A stretch of 64,000 nt of DNA from JAJCYL01 sp040222875. GTDB lineage: Bacteria > Bacteroidota > Bacteroidia > Cytophagales > Cyclobacteriaceae. Shown one piece after another: positions 36,022 through 44,015 of the stretch. Both the position numbers and the translations under genes were made by a program. Position 1 is the first letter of the stretch, and each line of letters opens with the position of its first letter. The DNA lies in assembly GCA_040222875.1 (NCBI GenBank), contig JAVKCG010000009.1, positions 186,001 to 250,000 of the forward strand, given 5' to 3'. The notes below the pieces were generated by a model. The model was not told where the DNA came from. It searched no databases and saw nothing but the letters and a program-made list of their open reading frames with translations.

Positions 36022-36354
36022 CTAAACGGCGAAACTCTCCCCACACCCACAGGTTCTGTTGGCATTGGGGTTTACAAATTGGAAGCCTTTGCCATTGAGC
36101 CCATCGCTGAAGTCAAGGGTGGTGCCAAGTAGGTAAAGGAGGCTTTTTTTGTCGACAAGAATTTTAATTCCCTTGTCTTCAAAAACCTCGTCATGGTCTT
36201 GCACCGCAGTATCGAACTCAAGGTCATACATCAAACCGGAGCACCCACCGCCCTTTACTGCCACACGAATATTTGAGTTAGGGTCTTTCCCTTCTTTCTC
36301 TCTAAGCTCTGCTATTTTGCTCTTTGCGCTATCTGTAACACTAATCATTTTCAA
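36022..36354 (-). CDS. HesB/IscA/ErpA-family iron-sulfur cluster assembly protein
   Basis: 110-residue A-type carrier. The three conserved cysteines are Cys38 (VKGGGCSGLMYDL), Cys102 and Cys104 (RTCGCGESF), which bind a cluster for delivery to apoproteins. It lies 6 bp after an unknown gene on the same strand and immediately before the sigma factor. No isc/suf operon is nearby. Confidence 0.95.
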   Translation of the reverse strand: MKMISVTDSAKSKIAELREKEGKDPNSNIRVAVKGGGCSGLMYDLEFDTAVQDHDEVFEDKGIKILVDKKSLLYLLGTTLDFSDGLNGKGFQFVNPNANRTCGCGESFAV

Positions 36355-36360
36355 TAATAT

Positions 36361-36771
36361 TTATGTGATAGGGTTTAACGTAACGCTGTAAACATTGATC
36401 GTATGAATATCCCTGTCGTAGTATAATTTATCGAGGGCATCGTAAATGTTACTACCCCAGAAGTAGGAGGTATGCAACTCTTTATCGCCCCTTACAGACC
36501 ACTGAATGGTGTAGGAACCTTCCTTTTCTTTGTAATCCTTAACGTATTCAAGCAGCTTGTTCAGGCTTTCTATTTTATCCAGGCCCATCTCTGACCTAAA
36601 CAGAAAAGATTGATTGTGCCTCGGGTTGATGGTGATGAAGTCAACCTTCATGCCCCGATCGGTTTTTGAATATTCAAAAATTACCTGATTGCTTTTCAGG
36701 CCCAAAAAGTTCTCAATTTCATTCTGGATCCTGGCTATCTCTGTGTGTTGGTCGTTTCTTACATCAATCAT
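36361..36771 (-). CDS. Conserved hypothetical protein in iscA operon
   Basis: 136-residue soluble protein, alpha/beta in appearance, not assigned to a named family. It includes NQVIFEYSKTDRGMKVDFIT and SYTIQWSVRGDKELHTSYFW, with no signal or TM segment. The tight 6-bp spacing to the Fe-S carrier gene suggests joint expression. Function unknown. Confidence 0.72.
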   Translation of the reverse strand: MIDVRNDQHTEIARIQNEIENFLGLKSNQVIFEYSKTDRGMKVDFITINPRHNQSFLFRSEMGLDKIESLNKLLEYVKDYKEKEGSYTIQWSVRGDKELHTSYFWGSNIYDALDKLYYDRDIHTINVYSVTLNPIT

Positions 36772-36833
36772 TTACAAACCCTCATTTTAGCGATTATGAC
36801 ATGAAACCGTCTTGTTCAAGCAAAAGTTTCAAC

Positions 36834-36848
36834 ATCTTTGCAAAGATA
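36834..36848. promoter_or_regulatory. Palindromic -7-like element between divergent genes
   Basis: ATCTTTG-CAAAGAT is a perfect 14-bp palindrome. On the minus strand it extends to TATCTTTG, an exact match to TAnnTTTG for the unknown/iscA operon. On the plus strand it reads CATCTTTG, one mismatch, for the methylmalonyl-CoA epimerase gene 40 bp away. It may act as overlapping divergent promoters or as an operator. -33 boxes are not clear. Confidence 0.4.
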
Positions 36849-36887
36849 GCCATTAATTGATTTTGACATGATTTTGAGCGGGTTACT

Positions 36888-37292
36888 ATGAATAAAATCG
36901 AACATATAGGGATTGCAGTAAAAAACCTTGAGGAAGGCAATAAGCTTTACCAACGGCTGCTCAATGTAGCTCCTTATAAAGCTGAAGCTGTAGAATCTGA
37001 AGGGGTCGTGACATCATTTTTCAAAACTGGTGAATCAAAAATTGAATTACTGGAAGGGACTACGGAAGGGAATGCCATATCAAAATTCATAGAGAAAAGG
37101 GGAGAGGGCATCCATCACATCGCATTTGATGTCGATGACATTGCAGATGAAATGAACAGATTGAGAGCAGAGGGATTCATTTTGTTGAATGATGAACCGA
37201 AAAAAGGTGCTGACAATAAGCTTGTTTGTTTTGTACATCCCAAATCAGCAAATGGGGTTTTAGTTGAACTATGTCAGGAAATTAAGAATTAA
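36888..37292 (+). CDS. mce: Methylmalonyl-CoA epimerase
   Basis: 134-residue vicinal-oxygen-chelate enzyme that epimerises (S)- to (R)-methylmalonyl-CoA on the propionyl-CoA/succinyl-CoA route. Likely metal ligands are His6 (IEHIGIAVKNLEEG), His76 or His77 (EGIHHIAFDVDDI) and Glu127 (GVLVELCQE). Length is typical. Two bases separate it from thiL, with which it is probably co-transcribed; the metabolic link between them is not obvious. No mutase gene is in the window. Confidence 0.93.
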   Translation: MNKIEHIGIAVKNLEEGNKLYQRLLNVAPYKAEAVESEGVVTSFFKTGESKIELLEGTTEGNAISKFIEKRGEGIHHIAFDVDDIADEMNRLRAEGFILLNDEPKKGADNKLVCFVHPKSANGVLVELCQEIKN

Positions 37293-37294
37293 AA

Positions 37295-38335
37295 ATGGGA
37301 GACGATAGAGATATAAAGCGTACTGAGATTGGCGAGTTGGGTGAATTTGGATTGATCGAAAAAATTAAGAAGGAGGCGTCACTAGTAAATGAATCAACCA
37401 TCAAGGGAATTGGGGACGATGCCGCAATAATTAAGTCCGGAGATAAGGTGAAGCTGGTCTCTACTGACATGCTTTTGGAAGCCGTTCATTTTGATTTATC
37501 CTATGTTCCACTTCATCATTTGGGCTACAAAGCAGTAGCAGTGAATGTATCTGATATTGCTGCAATGAATGGTGTACCGGAACAAATTACAGTGAATGTG
37601 GGCCTTAGTAACCGGTTTTCAGTTGAAGCGGTATCTGCTATTTATGAGGGCATTTCTGCGGCTTGTGATGCCTATAAGGTTGATTTGGTAGGGGGGGATA
37701 CAACTTCCTCTCAATCAGGTTTAGTGCTGAGCATTACCGCAATAGGTACTGTTTTTGAAAAGCATGTCTGCCTTCGGTCTGGAGCAGGAAAAGGGGACAT
37801 TCTATGCGCAACTGGTGATCTTGGTGGGGCCTATGTTGGCTTACAGGTACTTGAAAGGGAAAAGCAGGTTTACCTGGAAAATAAAGACATGCAGCCTCAG
37901 CTTGATAAGTATGAATACATTGTGAAGCGGCAACTCAAACCCGAAGCCCGTATGGATATAATCCATGAGTTGGCTGATTTGAAAGTTGTGCCAACCTCTA
38001 TGATTGACCTAAGCGATGGTTTGGCCTCTGACCTAATGCACCTTTGTCATAATTCTAAAAAGGGGGCAACGATTTATGAAGATCAATTACCCATTGATAA
38101 ACAGACATACGATACAGCAGTTGAGTTTAAGTTAGATCCGATTACTTGCGTCTTAAATGGCGGTGAGGACTATGAGCTGCTATTTACGATAAAGCAAAGT
38201 GATCATGAGAAGTTGAAAAACCACCCGGATATCCATTTTATTGGACACATTGATGAAACAGGAAGCGGCGTGAACCTGGTCACTAAAAGCGGAAATAAAG
38301 TTGCCGTAAAAGCTCAAGGTTGGGTGCATTTTTAA
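37295..38335 (+). CDS. thiL: Thiamine-monophosphate kinase
   Basis: 346-residue PurM-like kinase that converts thiamine phosphate into the active diphosphate. N-terminal GELGEFGLIEKI, then GIGDDAAIIKSG and STDMLLEAVHFDL, and VGGDTTSSQSGL fit the nucleotide and metal-binding elements; DLSDGLASDLMHL and LNGGEDYELLFTI complete the signature. Normal length. Operon with the epimerase gene. Confidence 0.95.
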   Translation: MGDDRDIKRTEIGELGEFGLIEKIKKEASLVNESTIKGIGDDAAIIKSGDKVKLVSTDMLLEAVHFDLSYVPLHHLGYKAVAVNVSDIAAMNGVPEQITVNVGLSNRFSVEAVSAIYEGISAACDAYKVDLVGGDTTSSQSGLVLSITAIGTVFEKHVCLRSGAGKGDILCATGDLGGAYVGLQVLEREKQVYLENKDMQPQLDKYEYIVKRQLKPEARMDIIHELADLKVVPTSMIDLSDGLASDLMHLCHNSKKGATIYEDQLPIDKQTYDTAVEFKLDPITCVLNGGEDYELLFTIKQSDHEKLKNHPDIHFIGHIDETGSGVNLVTKSGNKVAVKAQGWVHF

Positions 38336-38341
38336 GAATAC

Positions 38342-39529
38342 TCAACCCAGCTTAAAATTAATCGGCAGCACCATTCTGACGCTCACTTTTTGATTGTTGT
38401 GAATGCCAGCTTCCCAATCAGTGTATTTTTTCACAGCTTCCAAACCAGCTTTATCGCAGCCATGGCCAATGCCCTCAATCACTTCATAATCAGTGACTGT
38501 TCCATCTTTTCTCACTATAAACTGTACTAGCACCCGTCCTTCAATGCCAATTTTCCTCGCCTCTTCCGGGTATTCCATATTGACACCGACAAAATTGAAG
38601 AAGGTCTCATAACCACCTTTTGGCATGGGTAGCACATCAACATGCTCATAGATATCATCCTGAGATTGCTCTAAGGATGTAGTTTGGGCAACTGATTGTT
38701 GAATTGTGGATTCGCATGAAAAGATAAGCGCTACAAGGAGCAGCACTGTTAAAGAAGACCACATTCGAAATGGTGATGGATTCTCATTCATTCTTTTTAA
38801 CATTTTTAAGCGCTTCATAATTGGTGGTGTGTTAAAATTATGGACCAATGACAACCCCATGTTTTTAAATGAATGGGCAGCTAATGTTGATTGATATTGA
38901 GTAATATCTTCACATGCAACTGAGTCTGCGATGTATTCATGGTTCAACTGAACCTCTTTCTTTAAAAAATATATTACGGGGTTAAACCAGAGTACAATTC
39001 GCAACAATTCCATCACCACAATATCAAAAGAGTGAAACCCCCGGATATGTGCGATTTCATGTTTAATAACCGGGTCTGATTCACTGATGCTGTCCTTATT
39101 GCAATCGAGGAATAAAACATTGAAAAATGAAGACTGGTTAACTTTCCCATTCGTTCTGGCAATGATTAAATGTCCAAAATTGTCTTTTTCTGATCTAACA
39201 ATAGTTCTCGCAAGGATGAAAAGTTCAACCAAAAACTTTAAGCAAAAAACCGTTGCTATTGTGATATAGACAATTTGGAAATAGTCTGTTTCAGAAATAA
39301 GTCTTTCACTGATCCCAACCATTGTACTGATTTCCGGAAGCACAACAAGCTGGGCATATTGTGCTGGGATAAAATCAAAGCTAACCAGAGGGATTATTAA
39401 GGAAATAATTGGGGATATAAGAAGGAAAATGCGCTTAAAATTATGGCAAGTTTCATTACGAAGGAAGTAATGATAGTATAGATAAATCATTACCAGCGCA
39501 AGGGATGATTCAATCAAATAGCTAATCAT
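38342..39529 (-). CDS. BlaR1-like M56 membrane metallopeptidase with TonB C-terminal domain
   Basis: 395-residue inner-membrane protein. Four TM helices (about 5-22, 34-51, 84-107 and 170-188) surround the zinc motif HEIAH (157-161) and a downstream HEYIADSVA, as in M56 peptidases. A further TM near 255-270 precedes a periplasmic TonB-type C-terminal domain (about 310-395: YPEEARKIGIEGRVLVQFIV). It lacks a penicillin-binding sensor domain, so it is not a beta-lactam sensor in the classic sense. By analogy it cleaves or triggers cleavage of the BlaI-type repressor encoded immediately upstream, with an 8-bp overlap. Confidence 0.9.
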   Translation of the reverse strand: MISYLIESSLALVMIYLYYHYFLRNETCHNFKRIFLLISPIISLIIPLVSFDFIPAQYAQLVVLPEISTMVGISERLISETDYFQIVYITIATVFCLKFLVELFILARTIVRSEKDNFGHLIIARTNGKVNQSSFFNVLFLDCNKDSISESDPVIKHEIAHIRGFHSFDIVVMELLRIVLWFNPVIYFLKKEVQLNHEYIADSVACEDITQYQSTLAAHSFKNMGLSLVHNFNTPPIMKRLKMLKRMNENPSPFRMWSSLTVLLLVALIFSCESTIQQSVAQTTSLEQSQDDIYEHVDVLPMPKGGYETFFNFVGVNMEYPEEARKIGIEGRVLVQFIVRKDGTVTDYEVIEGIGHGCDKAGLEAVKKYTDWEAGIHNNQKVSVRMVLPINFKLG

Positions 39530-39905
39530 TGCTCTCCCCTTTCTCTTTTAGTTCACCTTCAACATGGGCCATTAATTCTTCCAATTGTGAGGCATTCAGG
39601 TCATTCTCTTTAGCAAAGAAGGATACCAGGTTTTGGAATGAGCCCTCAAAATAATTGCCCACAAAATTTTTCAGGTAAAAATTTGAATACTCCTTTTTGG
39701 TAATAATAGGAAAGTATTCGTGGGTTTTTCCATAGGCTTTAAAGTCCACAAAACCCTTTTTAACCAAAATTCTAACGATGGTGGAAATTGTATTGTATGC
39801 AGGTTTGGGTTCAGGGAAGTGTTCTAAAAAGTCATGGACAAAACCTTTATGCAGTTTCCATAAAACCTGCATCACTTGCTCCTCAGCTTTGGTGAGTTCT
39901 TTCAT
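39522..39905 (-). CDS. BlaI/MecI/CopY-family transcriptional repressor
   Basis: 127-residue winged-helix protein. LTKAEEQVMQVLWKL, followed by PAYNTISTIVRILVKKGFVD and YFPIITKKEYSNFYLKNFV, is the typical BlaI layout with a C-terminal dimerisation helix pair. It should repress its own operon, together with the M56-TonB gene, from the two dyads upstream. Induction would come from proteolysis linked to the M56 partner. Confidence 0.93.
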   Translation of the reverse strand: MKELTKAEEQVMQVLWKLHKGFVHDFLEHFPEPKPAYNTISTIVRILVKKGFVDFKAYGKTHEYFPIITKKEYSNFYLKNFVGNYFEGSFQNLVSFFAKENDLNASQLEELMAHVEGELKEKGESND

Positions 39906-39930
39906 CTAGCAATAATTTAGATCAAATATA

Positions 39931-39966
39931 AACTATATGATTAGTTATTCAACTATAAAAATAGTT
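39931..39966. promoter_or_regulatory. Twin operator dyads for the BlaI-type repressor
   Basis: Two 16-bp dyads of identical form, AACTA-N6-TAGTT, at 39931-39946 and 39951-39966, with centres 20 bp apart (two helical turns). They lie 25-61 bases upstream of the BlaI start codon. Classical bla and mec operators are also short dyads bound by BlaI/MecI dimers, often in pairs, so autoregulation is the best reading. Confidence 0.7.
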
Positions 39967-40072
39967 TATGCTGATATTCTTTAATTGAGGTAGGGGTTAT
40001 GAATGCTTTAAGAACTCCTTAAGGGGAGTATTGTCAAACGGGTTATGTTGAGTTGGCCATGCCTTCCCCCGC

Positions 40073-40939
40073 TTAGAACTTCGTATAAATACCCACTGAG
40101 AAATTAGGTGAGGCCAATACATTTTTGCCATAAGCAGCAAAACCCGCACTTGCTGTGAACCCAATCTTATTAGAAGCCTGATAGGCAATTTCCGGGGTGA
40201 TGGCCAAATATTCTATGCGATTACTGAAAAAACCACCTTCTTCTGAAACAGTGGCATTTCCATTATTTATGGGTTTAACGCCTAAAATTTTTGTGATAAA
40301 GAAAAACTTACTGACGCTGGCACCTATCTCAAAGCCGTACCGAAATTCATCAGAGAAATTATTGGTGCGGTTATTAAAACCAGTTGTAAGGGTGTAGTAG
40401 TATTTACCAAATGAATGGCTTAGGTCGAAGGTGAGCATTTGATTGAACTCTCCGTCTCCTGTTTGGATGGATTCTCCGGCTCCACCTTTCGGATTACCGA
40501 TGGGGAGGCCAAACGTTAGAGTCGCCGATAAAACATAAGGTTGGTTGCGAATAAGACCGTATTTGAGCCCAATATCGGTATCCCCGAAGCTGGTAACATC
40601 ATCACCCCGTTCTATCAATGTGCCATCGGGAAACTCCCGCTGGTTAATAACACCTCTTGACAGGAAGGGTACGTAACCCATCACATCGACTTTATCTGAT
40701 AACCCATATTCAAAGTAGATGCTTGTGCTAAAATATTTGAAGGTGGCGGGAAGATCTATAATATGGCCTGCCGGTGTATAGTATGATCCTGCAAATATGG
40801 CCGATTGCCCTAGTTTGAGGTAACCACTACCCTTATCCAGCGTCCATCCGCCCCCTGCAATAGCGACCCCACTGGAGATTAAGCAAATGACAATAAAAAG
40901 GGTTTTAGTAAATAGCTTATTCAAATTCGCCATATCCAA
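40073..40939 (-). CDS. Outer-membrane beta-barrel protein
   Basis: 288-residue exported protein with a signal peptide (LFIVICLISSGVAIA). The mature part alternates aromatic and polar residues in strands (GSGYLKLGQSAIFAGSYYTP, STSIYFEYGLSDKVDVMGYV) and ends in Phe (VGIYTKF), as outer-membrane barrels do. The middle (FGDTDIGLKYGLIR) resembles transporter-like porins of unknown substrate. An ATG 6 bases later is equally possible. It overlaps the upstream lipoprotein gene by about 23 bp, so the two are likely one operon. Confidence 0.72.
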   Translation of the reverse strand: MDMANLNKLFTKTLFIVICLISSGVAIAGGGWTLDKGSGYLKLGQSAIFAGSYYTPAGHIIDLPATFKYFSTSIYFEYGLSDKVDVMGYVPFLSRGVINQREFPDGTLIERGDDVTSFGDTDIGLKYGLIRNQPYVLSATLTFGLPIGNPKGGAGESIQTGDGEFNQMLTFDLSHSFGKYYYTLTTGFNNRTNNFSDEFRYGFEIGASVSKFFFITKILGVKPINNGNATVSEEGGFFSNRIEYLAITPEIAYQASNKIGFTASAGFAAYGKNVLASPNFSVGIYTKF

Positions 40940-41570
40940 GGGTTACACTAAATGGCATGCACCATACGATTAGATAATCATAGGTATTCAGGTTTACTGT
41001 TTTGGGCAACTCATAGGTCACCACATCACTTGTGGTTACCGCTTTGTTTTCATCTACCTGAACACCCCCAGAAACGCTGTTGGTCTGGTTGCTTAAATAA
41101 TAAAATGGCCCCGGGCCGGAAATTTTTGGGTTAGTGATTTCTAAGAATAGATCACCATTTTCTTCGTATATTCTTATTTGTCCTGAGATATTATAACCGC
41201 CCCTTCCCTTTAATTCACCTACTCTTTCCTCAAAAGTTTCAACAACCTCATCGATGGTTACAACAATGCCAATGCGATCAGAAATACCATCGGCCATGGC
41301 AATCACATCTGCAGCACCATCCATTAGGCCTGTGGCAACACCATTTTCATCAACAATCAAAACATCTGGATTGGTACTTGTCCATTCAATATTTGACGAT
41401 GATTTCTGACCAACTTTATTGAAAACAGACGCCTGAAGTTGAAAAGTATGCCCCACTTGTAGTTGCTGAGGGAAATTGTCGATGCGAATAGTTTCATCAA
41501 GAAATTCTTCAACTTCAGTTTGAACGCATGAAACCATCAAGCCCAAAACAATTATAGATAAGAACCTCAT
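40917..41570 (-). CDS. Lipoprotein with BIG_2-type Ig domain
   Basis: About 217 residues from the ATG that gives MRFLSIIVLGLMVSC, a lipoprotein signal. A longer frame from 41687 would put 39 residues before it and overlap the divergent patatin gene, so it is rejected. Residues about 25-105 form an Ig-like BIG_2 domain (LQVGHTFQLQASVFNKVGQ, IEWTSTNPDVLIVDENGVAT). The C-terminal half has ISGQIRIYEENGDLFLEI and is unassigned. It probably acts with the barrel protein encoded downstream. Confidence 0.75.
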   Translation of the reverse strand: MRFLSIIVLGLMVSCVQTEVEEFLDETIRIDNFPQQLQVGHTFQLQASVFNKVGQKSSSNIEWTSTNPDVLIVDENGVATGLMDGAADVIAMADGISDRIGIVVTIDEVVETFEERVGELKGRGGYNISGQIRIYEENGDLFLEITNPKISGPGPFYYLSNQTNSVSGGVQVDENKAVTTSDVVTYELPKTVNLNTYDYLIVWCMPFSVTLGYGEFE

Positions 41571-41593
41571 ATAATGTAAAGCTACGGGTAATC

Positions 41594-41601
41594 TATATTT
41601 G
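41594..41601 (+). promoter_or_regulatory. -7 promoter element of the patatin gene
   Basis: TATATTTG matches TAnnTTTG, 31 bases upstream of the ATG. No convincing -33 box is seen. Predicted leader is about 25 bases. Confidence 0.4.
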
Positions 41602-41632
41602 AGGCGGTCAACAGATTGACAAATAACATACA

Positions 41633-42508
41633 ATGACAAAAAAGGTAGCATTAGTGCTTTCAAGTGGTGGGGCCAGAGGGTTGGCACATATTGGTGTAAT
41701 AGAGCGGTTGGAAGAGGAGGGATATGAAATTAGCTCTATCGCAGGAACTTCTATTGGAGCCTTAGTCGGCGCCTTTTATGCATGCGGAAAGCTAGAAGCC
41801 TATAAAAAGTGGGCCATTGAATTGGATCGGATGGATGTTTTTAAACTTTTTGATTTCACCTTTAGTGTTCAGGGGTTCATTCGTGGCGAGAAGGTTTTTA
41901 CTGAATTGAAGAAGGTAATTGAGGATATAGATATTGAAGATATGCCCATACCATTTGCGGCCATTGCTTCAGATGCCAAAAATAAAAAAGAAGTGGTTTT
42001 TGATAGCGGAAGTATGTATCAGGCTATTAGGGCTTCTACGGCCATCCCCACAGTTTTAAAGCCTCTTAAGGTGAATGATATGGAACTTGTTGATGGGGGT
42101 GTAACCAACCCGGTACCCGTTGATAGGGTCAAACGCCATTCAGGGGATATTTTAGTGGTCTCCAATGTGAATGCCTCAATTGCCTACGAAAAACCTAAGA
42201 AAACAGAGAAGGTTGATAAACAAGGAGAAGAATCTTATGAGCAAAAGATTTCGAAATTTTTTGATAATTGGGGAAAGCTTCTTCCCGGAACATCAGAGCC
42301 CACAAAAAAACTGGGGTTCTTCGATTTAATTAACAGGTCAATTGATCTCATGCAGGACAAATTAACAGATGCCCTACTTGAGAAGCACAACCCAGATATG
42401 CTGATCCAACTCTCGCGGGATGCAGCTTCAACTTTTGAATTTTTTAGGGCCAAGGAGCTTATTGAAGCAGGCAGGAAGGCTTATGATGAGGTTGGGAAAA
42501 ACGGCTGA
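41633..42508 (+). CDS. Patatin-like phospholipase
   Basis: 291-residue cytoplasmic serine hydrolase of the patatin/RssA type. Oxyanion-hole GGARG (12-16), nucleophile elbow GTSIG (Ser40) and the catalytic Asp154 in DGGVTNPVP form the Ser-Asp dyad. The C-terminal third, after the core (KKTEKVDKQGEESYEQ), is charged and may be regulatory. It precedes two membrane glycosyltransferase genes. Physiological substrate probably a phospholipid; not proven by sequence. Confidence 0.92.
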   Translation: MTKKVALVLSSGGARGLAHIGVIERLEEEGYEISSIAGTSIGALVGAFYACGKLEAYKKWAIELDRMDVFKLFDFTFSVQGFIRGEKVFTELKKVIEDIDIEDMPIPFAAIASDAKNKKEVVFDSGSMYQAIRASTAIPTVLKPLKVNDMELVDGGVTNPVPVDRVKRHSGDILVVSNVNASIAYEKPKKTEKVDKQGEESYEQKISKFFDNWGKLLPGTSEPTKKLGFFDLINRSIDLMQDKLTDALLEKHNPDMLIQLSRDAASTFEFFRAKELIEAGRKAYDEVGKNG

Positions 42509-42539
42509 CCATAAAAACCGCAAACATATATTTGTAGCA

Positions 42540-44015
42540 ATGGGATCACCACCGAAATGGGTGTATTGGTTGCTGGCTATCTTCAGTCTGTTTTGGGTAC
42601 TTGGCAATTTGGGAAACCAGTATTTGTGGCAAGATGAAGCCCAAACAAGCCTCATTTCAAAAACAATTTTAGAGCATGGAATTCCCATGGGCTCAGATGG
42701 AAAAAACTCATTCTCACAAGAGCAGGGTGCGGAGTTTGGAGATGACTTTATATGGAAATGGCATACCTGGTTGCCGTTTTACGCTCAGGCACTTTTCTTC
42801 TTTTTATTTGGTGAAAGTAATTTCGTAGCAAGGTTGCCCTTTGCCCTATTCGGACTTGGTAGTTTGTATTTTGCTTACAAATTATCCGGGCTTTATTGGA
42901 AAGATGAGAGGAAGAGACTCATCCTTTTGATTTTAATGTTATCAAATATCAGCTTGATGATATTATTAAGGCAAGCTAGGTTGTACAGTCCAAGTATTTT
43001 CTTCACGATTGGCACTTTCTATTATTTACAAGCACTAATTAACAATAAGGTATGGGCCAAAGAGCTACTGACGGTCTTCCTCATTTTGCTGTTCCATTCC
43101 CATTACTTCTATTATGCAACAATGCTCTTAACCATCGGGATATACTTAATATTTTTTAGAAGAGGTGATTTCATGAAAGCCCTGTGGCCTCTTGGTTTGT
43201 CAGCTATTGTCAATATTCCTTGGCTGATTTGGTTTGGCAACTTCAGATATTTCGATAGTTACAGCGCTAACCTGTCTTCGGGGGAAATATTTGGTAGCAT
43301 TCAACTCAATTTGCAATTATTATATCACCATACGCTGGGGGGGTATTTAATCCTTATCACCTTGTTTGTTGCTTTTATTGCAGTTTTATATAGAAAGCCA
43401 CGAATACAGGTTCCGAAGAATATTTTCTTCATTACAATATTCATTTTAGTAAATCTTTTACTTCTTGCTATTGTAAGCCCACACCCTTTTTATAGGTATT
43501 TGAGTGTATTAATAATCCCTTCGCTGATCTTGGTAGCGGAAGTTGTTTATATCCCAAAGCTCATCCATGGCTGGCTACCCTATGCACTGGCTTTGGCCTT
43601 AACTGTAATACAACCTGTAGAGAAATACCTTTATGAATTAACCAACGATTATGATGGCCCCATTGAAGGGATTACAGAATATTTAAAGGCTCATGCCAAT
43701 AAGGATGATACAGTACTCATAACTTACGGTGATATGCCTGTAAAATGGTACACGGGTTTAAAAACATTTGGAGGTCTTACTGGAGAAAGTTTAATGCCTG
43801 CTGCAATTTCGGATTGGGTTATTGTGAGAAGTGGGTTTTGTTGTGAAGTTGAAAAGATTTCAAAAGAATTTGTCCGTGACCAAATCAATTTAAACAATTA
43901 CAATAAAATTGAGATACCATATCCTGATTATATTTTTGAAAACAGAGAAGAACCTGATTTACGTATATTTTACCCCGTAAAAAATCAAAATGTAATCATA
44001 TACAAGAAGAAATGA
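42540..44015 (+). CDS. GT39-like membrane glycosyltransferase (ArnT/PMT superfamily), first copy
   Basis: About 491 residues from the ATG giving MGSPPKWVYWLLAIF; earlier in-frame ATGs lie inside the patatin gene. About ten TM helices. The first periplasmic loop carries the acidic DEAQTSLISKTILEHG expected for GT-C enzymes that take sugars from polyprenyl-phosphate donors. A soluble C-terminal part ends at FYPVKNQNVIIYKKK. Stop overlaps the next, related gene (ATGA). It may glycosylate envelope polysaccharide, lipid A or proteins. Confidence 0.82.
   Translation: MGSPPKWVYWLLAIFSLFWVLGNLGNQYLWQDEAQTSLISKTILEHGIPMGSDGKNSFSQEQGAEFGDDFIWKWHTWLPFYAQALFFFLFGESNFVARLPFALFGLGSLYFAYKLSGLYWKDERKRLILLILMLSNISLMILLRQARLYSPSIFFTIGTFYYLQALINNKVWAKELLTVFLILLFHSHYFYYATMLLTIGIYLIFFRRGDFMKALWPLGLSAIVNIPWLIWFGNFRYFDSYSANLSSGEIFGSIQLNLQLLYHHTLGGYLILITLFVAFIAVLYRKPRIQVPKNIFFITIFILVNLLLLAIVSPHPFYRYLSVLIIPSLILVAEVVYIPKLIHGWLPYALALALTVIQPVEKYLYELTNDYDGPIEGITEYLKAHANKDDTVLITYGDMPVKWYTGLKTFGGLTGESLMPAAISDWVIVRSGFCCEVEKISKEFVRDQINLNNYNKIEIPYPDYIFENREEPDLRIFYPVKNQNVIIYKKK

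Noticed and set aside
36003..36065. N-terminal extension of the ECF sigma factor
   Set aside because: The added residues come from antisense-free overlap with the end of the Fe-S carrier gene and do not fit sigma region 2.
38342..39905. Beta-lactam resistance locus (BlaR1/BlaI)
   Set aside because: The M56 protein has a TonB domain and no penicillin sensor, and no beta-lactamase gene is adjacent.
41571..41687. N-terminal extension of the Ig lipoprotein
   Set aside because: It would overlap the divergent patatin gene and place 39 residues before a clear lipoprotein signal.
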